Of a DNA stretch of 55,331 bases, positions 33,286 through 41,932 are shown in pieces (position 1 is the first letter of the stretch; each line of letters starts with the position of its first letter). The notes under the pieces were generated by a model. The model was given only the letters and a program-made list of their open reading frames with translations. It was not told the DNA's origin and searched no databases. The position numbers and the translations under genes were made by a program. The stretch spans positions 1 through 55,331 of the forward strand of contig JAAEMK010000069.1 in NCBI GenBank assembly GCA_024225635.1, in the 5' to 3' direction. The stretch is from Desulfobacteraceae bacterium. Lineage in GTDB: Bacteria > Desulfobacterota > Desulfobacteria > Desulfobacterales > Desulfobacteraceae.

Positions 33286-34933
33286 CTAGAACCCATTTTA
33301 GCTGAATTTCGCTGAACAGGGTCTGGAGACGGCTTCCCAGCATACCGCCGGCAAAACCACCGATGATGATGGAGATGGCGAGCCAGAGATCGGGAAGGTA
33401 GCCGTTGAGAAGGTAGCCGATAAAGGAACCGATACTGGAAAAGCAGGTGCCTACAAGGGCGATGGGAACGGCAACGTACATGGGAAGGGCGCCAAGGCTT
33501 GTCATGGCAGGCACGAGGAGGAAGCCGCCGCCGATACCGAAACTACGGGAGACAATACCGATACCAAGACCGAGGATTCCGAAGAGGAGGGGATTGATCC
33601 TGAACTCTTCACCCCAGAACTTGAACCTGTAGTCCGTGAGGCTTCCCTTGACAGGCTCGATGGAACCCATTTCCGCGGCAGAGCCCTCTGTCTTGGCTTT
33701 GGCAACGGCCGCGTTGAATTTCTTGACCATGGCCTTGATGTTCTTTCTCTTCTCCATGGCTTTGGGGGTAAGCTCCTGGAGGGTCTTGAATCCCATGAGC
33801 ACAACCAGGATGGCGAGCCATTCCTTGTAGGTCTTCATGGGCAGGTATTCGATGGCGTACTTACCAAGCCATACGGAACCGATAAAGATACCCACACCAA
33901 AGGAGAGGCCTACGGGCCATGCAACCCGGCGCTCTTTTACTGCAAAACGGTAGAAGGAACCCAGGGGGGAGAACAGGGTGAGGGCGATGTTGGACGGACG
34001 CAGAACGTTGGCCGCATTGATACCGACGGGGCCTGCCGTGTTTACGACCATTACCTGGAAGGCGGCCATGAGCATTCCGCCGGCGGCGCCGATCATGGAG
34101 AAGTAAGCGCCCACGAGGATGGCTCCGATGATGATCCAGAGGGGGTTCATGTACCGGCCGCCCTTGTCGAGCCAGAAGCCCTTGGCCTCGAGTTTGTAGT
34201 CACCGGCAGCTTCGCCGTTTACAAACACGTTGAACTCGGTGTCGGGGGGGGTGTGGCGGTAGGTCTTGAAGGACGCAGTGAACTTGCCGGTGGTCTTGTC
34301 AAGGTCGATTTTAGTGCCTTCGTCCCAGTAGCTGCCGGATGTCGCATGGTCGGCAAGAACGCTCCTGGAGAAGATGGTCACCTTGCCCACACGGGTCAGC
34401 TCCTTGGTGATGGTGTTGATACCGTAGCTTGACTCGTGGGCGTATTTGTAGAAGTTCCACTCGGCTCCGTTATTAATGGCGCCCAGCATGCTCTTTGTTT
34501 CGTCATCCAGGTCGTTCCACTTGTTGAGCTTGAACATGGTGGTGCTGTAAAGACCCCGTTTTCCCTTCTGGGTGAAGAAGGAGGGACCGCCGAATTTCTT
34601 CTTGACAACCTTACCGAGTTTTCCGGGGTTTGAGGTCAGCATGTAGTACAGGACCGGGATGCTGGTCTCTTTGGTGAACCCTTTTTTCTTGGCATCCTTT
34701 GCTAACTTCTTGACCTCGGTCTTTCCGTCGGTGTCCTTGGGTGCGAACCTGTTCTTTGCCGAAATGGTCAGGAACAGCTCCTGGCCGGGCTCTATGGTGC
34801 CGCTGACCGTTACCACATCACCCGCGCTGTAGCTTGACGCGGAAATGGTGCCCGTGTTTTGCGCCATGGCCGGCATGGCGCAAAACAAGAGAACCATTGA
34901 AATAACAAACAATCGAGTCGCAATTTGTTTCAT
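33230..34933 (-). CDS. TSUP-family (TauE/SafE) sulfite-exporter-type protein with large periplasmic N-terminal domain
   Basis: From ATG 34933 the precursor has 567 residues. A signal peptide (LFVISMVLLFCAMPAMAQ) is followed by a ~240-residue soluble domain, lysine-rich and unlike known folds I recognise, which should face the periplasm. The rest (about 265-567) has the two TSUP repeats. The first carries SMIGAAGGMLMAAFQVMVVN and the second RSFGIGGGFLLVPAMTSLGA; a charged cytoplasmic loop (about residues 400-445) separates them. TSUP proteins move sulfite, sulfoacetate or related sulfur anions. AAGGAGAAGAG precedes 34933; a start at 34990 lacks a site. In a sulfate reducer it may handle sulfite or thiosulfate. 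Its 3' end has been copied twice downstream. Confidence 0.85.
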   Translation of the reverse strand: MKQIATRLFVISMVLLFCAMPAMAQNTGTISASSYSAGDVVTVSGTIEPGQELFLTISAKNRFAPKDTDGKTEVKKLAKDAKKKGFTKETSIPVLYYMLTSNPGKLGKVVKKKFGGPSFFTQKGKRGLYSTTMFKLNKWNDLDDETKSMLGAINNGAEWNFYKYAHESSYGINTITKELTRVGKVTIFSRSVLADHATSGSYWDEGTKIDLDKTTGKFTASFKTYRHTPPDTEFNVFVNGEAAGDYKLEAKGFWLDKGGRYMNPLWIIIGAILVGAYFSMIGAAGGMLMAAFQVMVVNTAGPVGINAANVLRPSNIALTLFSPLGSFYRFAVKERRVAWPVGLSFGVGIFIGSVWLGKYAIEYLPMKTYKEWLAILVVLMGFKTLQELTPKAMEKRKNIKAMVKKFNAAVAKAKTEGSAAEMGSIEPVKGSLTDYRFKFWGEEFRINPLLFGILGLGIGIVSRSFGIGGGFLLVPAMTSLGALPMYVAVPIALVGTCFSSIGSFIGYLLNGYLPDLWLAISIIIGGFAGGMLGSRLQTLFSEIQLKWVLAITLFFLFFRFFKIEIWI

Positions 34934-35557
34934 TTTTTTTCTCTTCTCCTTAAGAAATAATAAATTGATGCGCTCCCTTGCGGGACGCAAATCCTATAAT
35001 CCGCTAACAGGGATCTTTGCCCGCCCCTGTTAAAAACAAAAGTCAGGAATGATTCCAAAGCAAACTGCATGCCCTTGAATAACCTGTTATGGATAAAAAA
35101 GCGGGGACAGGTCGTAGGTGCTCGATTTTATAGTGATTTTTTTTTTAGGGGAGGTCTCGTTCTTTTGACCGGGGCGGTCCGGGCGGAGCAATGGCCCCCA
35201 TGGACCCTGTTTTTGGGGGAAAGGGGGCGCAGTGAAAATATTGCACTTTGTGTGTGGATGTGCGTAAGGTTTATTATTTCAAAGGGTTGGTTGGGTGGTT
35301 GTTTTTTCTTGCACTGCAATTTTTTTATTGCAGTTTGTGCCTTTCCCAGGGAAGGGATGGGAAATAACCAATTTGCCCCTTCCTGTGTCAAGGCCTGTGA
35401 AACGGGCATTTGCTCCTGGAACAGGTTTTTTTGTTCCTGTGTGGAACCTCTGGGCAACTCGGTACGGATCTTGCTTTATGAGCTCCCCATGATTTGTTGA
35501 TCACGGAAAACACTTTTGTTGATCCTGATATGTTTATAAAACCTTAAGGAGGAAATA
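34934..35557. other. 624-base divergent intergenic region between TSUP and DUF169 genes
   Basis: The stretch is AT-rich in parts with long T-runs (35139-35148). A stem TGCACTGCAAT / ATTGCAGT with a T-rich loop occurs at 35310-35334, and GTGAAAATATTGCAC at 35232-35246 is a looser palindrome. A frame open from 35069 to 35500 has no ribosome site and an odd composition, and I do not call it. Long leader RNAs or several regulator sites for the two divergent genes are likely, but no consensus promoter could be fixed. Confidence 0.45.
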
Positions 35558-36331
35558 ATGAATTTTACAGAAATGCATAAGCAGTTCATCTGGAATGTAA
35601 GGCTTGATTTTGACCCGGTCGGCATCCGTTTTGTCTATGACGAGGCTGAGATCGAGAAGCTGCCCGTGACCCATCGCTCAAAGGCCAAGATCACCTACTG
35701 CCAGTTTCTGGCCGCCGCCCGCCAGCAGCGTTCCGCCCTGTTCATGGAGCCCAAGAAGCTTCTTTGCCAGAACGCCCATCCCGTGTTCAGCTTCAGGGAT
35801 CTCGATCAGGAAGCCGATACCAAACGGCACATGAAATACCTCCAGGATGTGGAGCTTGCCTGGGAGGCGCCCGTCCAGAAGGCCAAGCTCGAGAAGGGCT
35901 GCATCGGCATCTACATGGCCCCCCTTGACTTCTTTGACAAGATCGATCTTGCCCCGAGCGTTGTTTTCTTTGTCGCCACCCCTTACCAGGCATACCATAT
36001 GCTCAACGACTACATGGGCGCCATGAAGAAACCGAACCTCCAGTTTTTCCACACCCCAAACTCAGCGGTCTGCTCCGGTTCCGTTTACTCCTATGTAAAC
36101 AACACCGCCAACATGACCACCATGTGCGCAGGTTCCAAGACCTCCGGAAAAACAGAGATGAACTACGTGAATGTTTTTATTCCCGGCGACCAGATCAACG
36201 CCGTTGCCGAGCAGCAGAAGATGCGGATCGACAAGGGTGAGGGCGCCTCCCTCGTGGGTAAGGGTTCCCAGGCCTGGCCCGGCCTTGACGCCTGCAAGGG
36301 ATGTCCTTTGTTCAAGTTTGAAGAGGTTTAG
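35558..36331 (+). CDS. DUF169-family protein
   Basis: This is a 257-residue soluble protein of the DUF169 family. Typical features are the N-terminal LDFDPVGIRFVYDEAEIEKL, a CQFLAAARQ segment, VVFFVATPYQAYHML and Cys residues at SAVCSG, TTMCAG and the C-terminal ACKGCPLF. Such proteins are abundant in anaerobes and archaea. Their biochemical role is unknown, though conserved cysteines suggest metal or cluster binding. An AAGGAGG ribosome site, just upstream, is excellent and suggests strong expression. It is divergent from the TSUP gene and ends before a strong hairpin. Confidence 0.8.
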   Translation: MNFTEMHKQFIWNVRLDFDPVGIRFVYDEAEIEKLPVTHRSKAKITYCQFLAAARQQRSALFMEPKKLLCQNAHPVFSFRDLDQEADTKRHMKYLQDVELAWEAPVQKAKLEKGCIGIYMAPLDFFDKIDLAPSVVFFVATPYQAYHMLNDYMGAMKKPNLQFFHTPNSAVCSGSVYSYVNNTANMTTMCAGSKTSGKTEMNYVNVFIPGDQINAVAEQQKMRIDKGEGASLVGKGSQAWPGLDACKGCPLFKFEEV

Positions 36332-36345
36332 TCTTTAAGCCTGGT

Positions 36346-36380
36346 CGGGCGATCCCGGGGTGAGACCCCGGGATCGCCCG
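36346..36380. terminator. Strong bidirectional hairpin
   Basis: CGGGCGATCCCGGGG (36346-36360), loop TGAGA, CCCCGGGATCGCCCG (36366-36380) is a perfect 15-base-pair stem. It lies between the convergent stops of the DUF169 and YitT genes. No T-run, but the stem is very stable. Confidence 0.7.
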
Positions 36381-36384
36381 GCCG

Positions 36385-37311
36385 CTATATCCTTGGCCTG
36401 AATCCCTCCCCAAGCACCTCATGGACGTTGTTTACAATGACAAAGGCATGGGGGTCTATCCCTTTTACCGTCTCCACCAGCAGGGGCACCTCCCTTCTGG
36501 TGACCACCGTGAAGATCACCTCCCGCTCCACGTTCATATACAATCCTTTTCCGTGGAGGGCTGTGGCCCCCCGGTCCATGGTGTTCATGATCACCCGTGC
36601 GATCTCGTCGTACCGCTGGGAGATGATGATGGCTGAGTTTGCATAATCAAATCCGTCGATGATCATGTCCACAAGCCTGCACGACCCCACGATCAGGATA
36701 ATCGAGTAGAGGGCTAGGGTAAAGACGGGCCGGTCCGGGGACAGATCCTTGAGGTGGATGATCGTCCCGCCGAGCGCCACGATAAAGAAGTCCATGGACA
36801 TGAACACCTGGCCCGGTTTCAGGCCGAAGCGTTTCTGTGCGATGGCGGCAATGATGTCGACCCCGCCGGTGGTTCCCCTGCACTTGAATACGATGCCAAG
36901 GCCGATTCCCATGAGGATGGCGCCGGTGATGATGTAGAGCAGGAAGTCGTTGGCAAGCATGTTTTGGATTGCCGGAATGTCCTGGCAGCGGAAAAACGCC
37001 ATTCCCGGGATGTCCCCCCGGAGCAGGTCTATGAACAGGGAGCTTACGCTGAACCCGTAAAAGGTGCGCCAGCCGAACTCCTTTCCCAGAATCTTCAAGC
37101 CCCAGAGGTAGAGGGGAAGGTTCATGATCCAGATGGCAAGGCCCACGCTGATCCGGTCGTTGGTGAGAAAGTTCAGGGCAATGGCGATGCCGCTTACCCC
37201 GCCGGGAATGATCCTGGCATCGATGGTGAAGACCGATATTCCCGCCGCAAGCAGGAGGCATCCCAGGGTGATGCCGAGATAATCGAATAATATCTGCCGG
37301 TTGAATTTCAT
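36385..37311 (-). CDS. YitT-family membrane protein (DUF161 + DUF2179)
   Basis: This 308-residue protein has five to six membrane helices in the first ~215 residues. The family motif is CRGTTGGVDIIAAI, with IIPGGVSGIAIAL near the start. A soluble C-terminal DUF2179 domain follows (about 220-305: SQRYDEIARVIMNTMDRGAT, VVTRREVPLLVETV). The transported substrate of this family is unknown. Length fits the family. It is monocistronic and convergent with the DUF169 gene. Confidence 0.9.
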   Translation of the reverse strand: MKFNRQILFDYLGITLGCLLLAAGISVFTIDARIIPGGVSGIAIALNFLTNDRISVGLAIWIMNLPLYLWGLKILGKEFGWRTFYGFSVSSLFIDLLRGDIPGMAFFRCQDIPAIQNMLANDFLLYIITGAILMGIGLGIVFKCRGTTGGVDIIAAIAQKRFGLKPGQVFMSMDFFIVALGGTIIHLKDLSPDRPVFTLALYSIILIVGSCRLVDMIIDGFDYANSAIIISQRYDEIARVIMNTMDRGATALHGKGLYMNVEREVIFTVVTRREVPLLVETVKGIDPHAFVIVNNVHEVLGEGFRPRI

Positions 37312-37439
37312 GAAAACTCCATATTTGGGAAAATTGTGAATTCTTTGCTTTACTGTTTGCCGGGGTTATGTCATTTAATCAGGCTTGGTGTCAACCCCAA
37401 TATGGCGGGGACGAAAAAATCGGTGAACAAGGAGGGGCT

Positions 37440-38318
37440 GTGGGTAAGGTACGATTCAGCAGTGTCAACGGAAACATGATGGGACTTGACGGCGGGGCCA
37501 TGTTCGGGAACGCTCCCAAGGCGTTGTGGCAGCGGTGGACCCGGGCCGATGACAACAACATGATCGATATCGCCTCCCGGGGCCTTTTGATGGAAACCGG
37601 TAATGCAAGGATACTCTTTGAGACCGGTGTGGGGGCCTATCTTTCCCCATCCATGAAGCAGCGGTTCGGGGTGAAGGGGGAGAGCCATCAGCTCCTTTTC
37701 TCCCTGAACGATCTTGGCCTTGGCCATGAAGATATCACCCATGTGGTGCTTTCCCACCTTCACTTTGACCATGCCGGGGGCCTCCTTGCCGCCTGGCAGG
37801 AAGGCCGGGAGCCGGAACTCCTCTTCCCCAATGCCGAGTTCATCACCGGGCGTGGCAACTGGGAGTGCTCCTGTTCCCCTCACATACGGGACAGGGCATC
37901 CTTCATCCCGGAGCTCAACCGTCTCCTTGAAGAGAGTAACCGCATCAGCCTGAAGGACCATGGCGATATAATGAAGGTGGACGGTGTGGAGATCCGCTTT
38001 ATTGAGAGTAACGGCCACACCCCGGGCATGATCCTCTCCCACATCCGCTGGGATGACGGCAGCCTTGTCTTTGCCGGTGATATCGCACCCGGCCATTTAT
38101 GGGTCAACCTTCCCATCACCATGGGGTATGACAGGTTTCCCGAGGAGCTTGTCAACGAAAAACAGCGCGTGTTCAAAGGGATATACGAGGAGAACTCTTG
38201 GATTTTCTATACCCACGATCCTGTCTATGCCGCTTCGAAGCTTGCCATTGATCCTAAAAGCGGGCGCTTTGTTCCAACCTCCCTTGTGGAATCCTTTGAA
38301 TCCCGGGGTCAGTCTTAG
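37440..38318 (+). CDS. Metallo-beta-lactamase-fold hydrolase, second type
   Basis: From GTG 37440 the protein has 292 residues. Metal ligands are VLSHLHFDHAGG (HxHxDH), ESNGHTPG, FAGDIAPGH and YTHDP. A WECSCSPHIRDRAS segment in the middle may form the substrate-side loop. This variant is closer to quorum-lactonase-like or general MBL hydrolases than to glyoxalase II; the substrate is unknown. GGAGG (37431-37435) with a four-base spacer points to GTG 37440 rather than the in-frame ATG at 37368. The last residues RGQS and the stop lie in the arm of a large inverted repeat. Confidence 0.8.
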   Translation: MGKVRFSSVNGNMMGLDGGAMFGNAPKALWQRWTRADDNNMIDIASRGLLMETGNARILFETGVGAYLSPSMKQRFGVKGESHQLLFSLNDLGLGHEDITHVVLSHLHFDHAGGLLAAWQEGREPELLFPNAEFITGRGNWECSCSPHIRDRASFIPELNRLLEESNRISLKDHGDIMKVDGVEIRFIESNGHTPGMILSHIRWDDGSLVFAGDIAPGHLWVNLPITMGYDRFPEELVNEKQRVFKGIYEENSWIFYTHDPVYAASKLAIDPKSGRFVPTSLVESFESRGQS

Positions 38319-38377
38319 CTTATTGGCGTGATTGTTTGTTTTTTGGGGTTTAGTTGCAATAAGCTAAGCCTGACCCC
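38305..38377. repeat. Large inverted repeat overlapping a gene end
   Basis: The 20-base arm beginning GGGGTCAG (38305-38324) is the reverse complement, with one mismatch, of the arm ending CTGACCCC (38358-38377). The loop is 33 bases and T-rich. The stop TAG of the preceding gene is in the left arm. The ends GGGGTCAG/CTGACCCC resemble the GGGGACAG/CTGTCCCC ends of the palindrome at 32383-32407. Confidence 0.75.
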
Positions 38378-38476
38378 GGCTGTCGTGACCCCTGAGACTG
38401 TAACAGTTAAGGTGTTGGAAGTTCGTGTATAAACTGGTATCATGATTTCAGAATGTCAGTAGTTGGAGGATGACCC

Positions 38477-40051
38477 ATGGCAGTTCAGGACGACAGAAAC
38501 CTTTTTGGCGAATTTGATTTGAACAACATTGATTTCTTTTCTGTCCTGGACCGGCTGGATGACGGGGTGATCATTACGGACAGGGAAGGGGTAATCGTCT
38601 ACTATAATCTTTCCCAGGCAAAGATCGACAAGTTCGAACCCCATGAGGTGCTGGGGCGAAAGGTCAGTGATATCTACGAGCTGACCGATGAGACCAGCAT
38701 GATCAGCCAATGCATCAGGCGTCAAACTTCCATCAAGAACCGCACCTTTTTCTACCGCACCATCAAGGGTGTCGTCGCCAACTCCATCACCTCTGTTTAT
38801 CCCCTGTTCACAAACGACGAGGTGACCGGCGCCGTATGTTTTGTCAAGGATTACGAGCTGCTCCAGCGGTCCACCCCCATGGTGTCCGTCACCGATCTCA
38901 AGCCCGATTTCGGAAACGGTTCCAGGTTCACCTTTGCGGATCTCGTGGGAAAGAGCCCCAATTTCCAGCGGGCCGTGCGGGCGGGAAGAAAGGCATCCGC
39001 CTCATCCTCCCCCATCATGCTCTATGGAGAGACCGGCACCGGAAAGGAGCTGTTTGCCCAGTCCATCCACAACCACGGTCCCAGGAGCGGTAACCGCTAT
39101 GTGGCCGTGAACTGCGCTGCCATTCCCAAGGATCTTCTGGAGGGGGTGCTGTTCGGCACCTGTAAGGGCGCTTTTACCGGTGCTTTGGACAAGCCTGGGC
39201 TCTTTGAGACAGCCAACAACGGAACCATCTTCCTTGACGAACTCCTTGCCATGCCCGTGGAACTCCAGGCAAAGCTTTTGCGTGTCCTCCAGGAGAAAAC
39301 GGTCAGAAGGGTGGGATCTCTGAATGAACAGCCCGTGGATGTTAAGATCCTCAGCTCGGTGAGCAGCGATCCCAGGGAGGCTATTAAAAACAATGAACTC
39401 AGGATCGATCTCTTTTACCGGCTGGGGGTGGTCCTGATCAAGATTCCCCCCTTGCGCAACCGGCTTGCCGGTATGACCGAGCTTGTGAGCCACTTTATCA
39501 TCAAGCTCAACACCGTGCTGGGAACCCATGTGACCCGGGTGTCGGACCGGGTGTTGGAACTGTTTAATGAATACCACTGGCCCGGCAACGTCAGGGAGCT
39601 TGAGCACCTTATCGAAGGGGCCATGAACATGGCGGGCCATGAAGATGTCCTGGATGTCAAACATTTTTCAACGGGCTTTGGTTCAATGGAAGCCGATATG
39701 CCCCGGTCCACGCCGGTGGTGATGGACGATTCCGAAGGGAAGCTGGAAGGCGCGGCCGTGAAGCCGGGGCAAAAGAGCGCTTCCAGGCGGCGGTCCAGGA
39801 TTCATGAGATGACTGAAATCCGGGTACCCATCTCAGACATCATGGGGGGGCGGTCCGGCTCCGGCTCCGGCGAAAAAAGCCTGGCGCAGATCCAGGCCGA
39901 ACAGGAAAAAAAGGCCATCCGTCAGGCCTTGGATTCAACCCGGGGCAACGTCACCCAGGCCGCCAAGGTGCTGGGGCTTTCCCGCCAGCTTCTCCACTAC
40001 AAGCTGAAAAAGTACAACCTTGTCCGAAAGGAGTTCTGTAATTCGAACTGA
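38477..40051 (+). CDS. PAS/sigma-54 activator of the adjacent methylamine-type operon
   Basis: This 524-residue regulator has an N-terminal PAS domain (about 18-125, LDDGVIITDREGVIVYYN). The AAA+ domain (about 155-385) has Walker A GETGTGKE (184-191), intact sigma-54 contact loop GAFTGA (231-236), GTIFLDELLAM and WPGNVREL. A linker rich in Ser, Gly and Arg (about 400-465) leads to a FIS-type helix-turn-helix (485-520). The build is that of RocR/PrdR-type activators that sense a small molecule through PAS. Directly downstream lies a well-formed -24/-12 promoter and the transporter-methyltransferase operon, so it is almost certainly the activator of that operon. The signal is probably the methylated amine or a product. 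A terminator follows at 40125-40148, separating it from the operon. Confidence 0.9.
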   Translation: MAVQDDRNLFGEFDLNNIDFFSVLDRLDDGVIITDREGVIVYYNLSQAKIDKFEPHEVLGRKVSDIYELTDETSMISQCIRRQTSIKNRTFFYRTIKGVVANSITSVYPLFTNDEVTGAVCFVKDYELLQRSTPMVSVTDLKPDFGNGSRFTFADLVGKSPNFQRAVRAGRKASASSSPIMLYGETGTGKELFAQSIHNHGPRSGNRYVAVNCAAIPKDLLEGVLFGTCKGAFTGALDKPGLFETANNGTIFLDELLAMPVELQAKLLRVLQEKTVRRVGSLNEQPVDVKILSSVSSDPREAIKNNELRIDLFYRLGVVLIKIPPLRNRLAGMTELVSHFIIKLNTVLGTHVTRVSDRVLELFNEYHWPGNVRELEHLIEGAMNMAGHEDVLDVKHFSTGFGSMEADMPRSTPVVMDDSEGKLEGAAVKPGQKSASRRRSRIHEMTEIRVPISDIMGGRSGSGSGEKSLAQIQAEQEKKAIRQALDSTRGNVTQAAKVLGLSRQLLHYKLKKYNLVRKEFCNSN

Positions 40052-40115
40052 AAATAATTTTTCAGGCGAAAAATTCTTTTCTAATTCCCCTGTTTTTCAG
40101 TGAAAAATATTTTTC
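40048..40115 (+). promoter_or_regulatory. Candidate upstream activator sites for the sigma-54 promoter
   Basis: CTGAAAATAATTTTTCAG (40048-40065, near-palindrome) and GAAAAATATTTTTC (40102-40115, perfect palindrome) share a GAAAAwwwTTTTC pattern. They lie ~120-200 bases before the -24/-12 element, the usual position for enhancer binding by the FIS-type HTH of the activator. The first overlaps the end of the activator gene. Confidence 0.45.
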
Positions 40116-40124
40116 TCTTTCCTA

Positions 40125-40148
40125 TGAAAACCGGTGTCGGTTTTTTTC
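40125..40148 (+). terminator. Rho-independent terminator of the activator gene
   Basis: AAAACCG, loop GTGT, CGGTTTTT, followed by more T. It is a short stem, but with a classic T-run, 75 bases after the activator stop and before the sigma-54 promoter. Confidence 0.6.
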
Positions 40149-40235
40149 TTTCTTTAGAAATTTCTCTTGTTTTGCCCAATGATATTAGGCAGTTGTTGTT
40201 CTCTCTTTCGTGAGGGAGGCTGGAGGGCATTTTCG

Positions 40236-40250
40236 TGGTACGCAATTTGC
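40236..40250 (+). promoter_or_regulatory. Sigma-54 (-24/-12) promoter of the BCCT-methyltransferase operon
   Basis: TGGTAC, GCAAT, TTGC matches the consensus TGGCAC-N5-TTGC with one change. The invariant GG and GC have the correct spacing. It stands ~135 bases before the first gene, behind an activator gene with an intact GAFTGA loop. Confidence 0.82.
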
Positions 40251-40382
40251 GATGGGTATGGGCAACGGAGATTATCGCCTGGCTTTTTGCGTTGATGCCC
40301 TGAAACAGCGAGGTTCTTGCGGCATCGCAACATACAGGCCTTTTGATTTACGATTTGAAAAGTTCATTAAAAGGAGAGTTCA

Positions 40383-41888
40383 ATGTCCAGTTCCACAAGC
40401 AATTCAAAACCCTTTGATCCCATGGTTTTCTGGGTCTCGGCCACGGTAACCGTTCTTTTCGTGCTCTGGTCCATCCTGTTCCCGGAAAACATGGGTTCAA
40501 CCATCAATGCCGTGTTTGGCTGGACCACCAGTTATTGGGGATGGCTCTATCTCCTGACCGCTTTTTTGCTGGTGGTCGGCTGTTTTGTCCTCATGGGGGG
40601 TAAGTACGGTTCCATTAAACTGGGGCTGGCCCACGACCGCCCAGAGTTTTCCAATTTTTCCTGGTTCGCCATGCTGTTCGGGTCCGCCATCGCGGCGGGC
40701 ATCGTGTTCTGGGGACCGGCTGAACCCGCCTACCACTACATGAGCCCGCCCCCCTATTTCGGGGGAGAGGCAAACACCCCCGGTGCAGGGGCCAATGCAA
40801 TGACCTACTCCTTTTTTCATTGGGGCCTCAGTGCCTGGGCCATCTACGCCATGCTCACCGTTGCCCTGGGCCATGCCTGCTTTACCAACAATCTTCCCCT
40901 GCGGTTCTCCAGCGCCTTTTACTATGTGATCGGCGACAGGATCCACGGCACCTGGGGCAAGGTTCTGGATATCTTTGCCGTGTTCGCAACCCTTGGGGGC
41001 CTTGCCACCACCACGGGTCTTGTGGCGCTCCAGCTTTCCTCGGGACTCAAGTATCAGTACGGGATCGAGCTTGGCAGTGCCGGCATTTACATCATCATCG
41101 GTATTCTCACGGCCATCTTCACCTTTTCCGTCTATACGGGGCTTGAAAAGGGGATTAAGCTCATCGGCGACATCAACATGTGGGTGTTTGTGGGGGTGTG
41201 GTTTTTCATCCTCGTGTTCGGCCCCACCATTTTCCTCATCAATCTTACCACCAACGCCATCGGCCAGTACCTGATTCACTTTATTCCCATGAGCCTTTTT
41301 ACCGCCCCCGGTTTTGAGGGCAACTGGATCGGCAGCTGGACCGTCTTCTACTGGGCCTGGTGGATGAGCTGGGCTCCCTTTGTGGCCGTGTTCATCGCAA
41401 GGATCTCCAAGGGCAGGACCATCCGGGAGACCGTGGCCGCCGCCCTGATCCTGCCGACCTTCGGCAATTTTCTCTGGTACGGGGTCGTGGGGGGCTCCGG
41501 CATCAGCTTTGACGTCACAGGGACATTGAAGGAGCACGGGGTGGAGAGCGCCATCTTCGCCATTGCCCAGCACCTGCCCATGACCGGCATCCTTTCCCTG
41601 GTGCTGATATTTCTCATCGGGACCTTTTTTCTCACCAGCGCAAATTCCGCCGCTCTTTCCCTTGCCATGTTTGTTTCCGGCCATGAGACCCCGGGCAGGA
41701 ACCTGAGGGCCTTCTGGGGTATTGCACTGGGAGCCGTTGCCGCCGTTCTTTCCGGTACGGGAAGCCTCAAGGCGATCCAGACGGCATCCATTGCAACGGC
41801 GTTTCCCCTGATGTTTCTGTTGCTGCTGGTCCTGTTTGGAACATTCAGGGGGTTGAACCGGTGCATTGCAGATAAGGAAAAACAATAG
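40383..41888 (+). CDS. BCCT-family transporter, first of the operon, with altered glycine motif
   Basis: This 501-residue inner-membrane protein with twelve predicted helices belongs to the betaine/carnitine/choline transporter family. The family block FYWAWWMSWAPFVAVFIARI, then SKGRTIRE lies near residues 320-347. In BetP-type Na+ symporters the helix after WFSMLF carries GMGIG. Here the same place (residues 102-106) reads AIAAG within FGSAIAAGIVFWGPAEP. That motif is known to matter for coupling and substrate choice, so this transporter may be an exchanger or use another substrate. AAGGAG precedes the ATG. It opens an operon controlled by a sigma-54 promoter, with a methyltransferase, a second BCCT and corrinoid proteins downstream. 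The likely substrate is glycine betaine or a related quaternary amine. Confidence 0.93.
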   Translation: MSSSTSNSKPFDPMVFWVSATVTVLFVLWSILFPENMGSTINAVFGWTTSYWGWLYLLTAFLLVVGCFVLMGGKYGSIKLGLAHDRPEFSNFSWFAMLFGSAIAAGIVFWGPAEPAYHYMSPPPYFGGEANTPGAGANAMTYSFFHWGLSAWAIYAMLTVALGHACFTNNLPLRFSSAFYYVIGDRIHGTWGKVLDIFAVFATLGGLATTTGLVALQLSSGLKYQYGIELGSAGIYIIIGILTAIFTFSVYTGLEKGIKLIGDINMWVFVGVWFFILVFGPTIFLINLTTNAIGQYLIHFIPMSLFTAPGFEGNWIGSWTVFYWAWWMSWAPFVAVFIARISKGRTIRETVAAALILPTFGNFLWYGVVGGSGISFDVTGTLKEHGVESAIFAIAQHLPMTGILSLVLIFLIGTFFLTSANSAALSLAMFVSGHETPGRNLRAFWGIALGAVAAVLSGTGSLKAIQTASIATAFPLMFLLLLVLFGTFRGLNRCIADKEKQ

Positions 41889-41932
41889 ATAACGTTTTAA
41901 CTCAGACCATACCAACTTAAAAGGAGAACACC

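Noticed and set aside
35069-35500. Possible 143-residue Cys-rich protein
   Set aside because: There is no ribosome-binding site, the composition is dominated by T-runs and GGG, and no recognisable motif is present. It is treated as intergenic.
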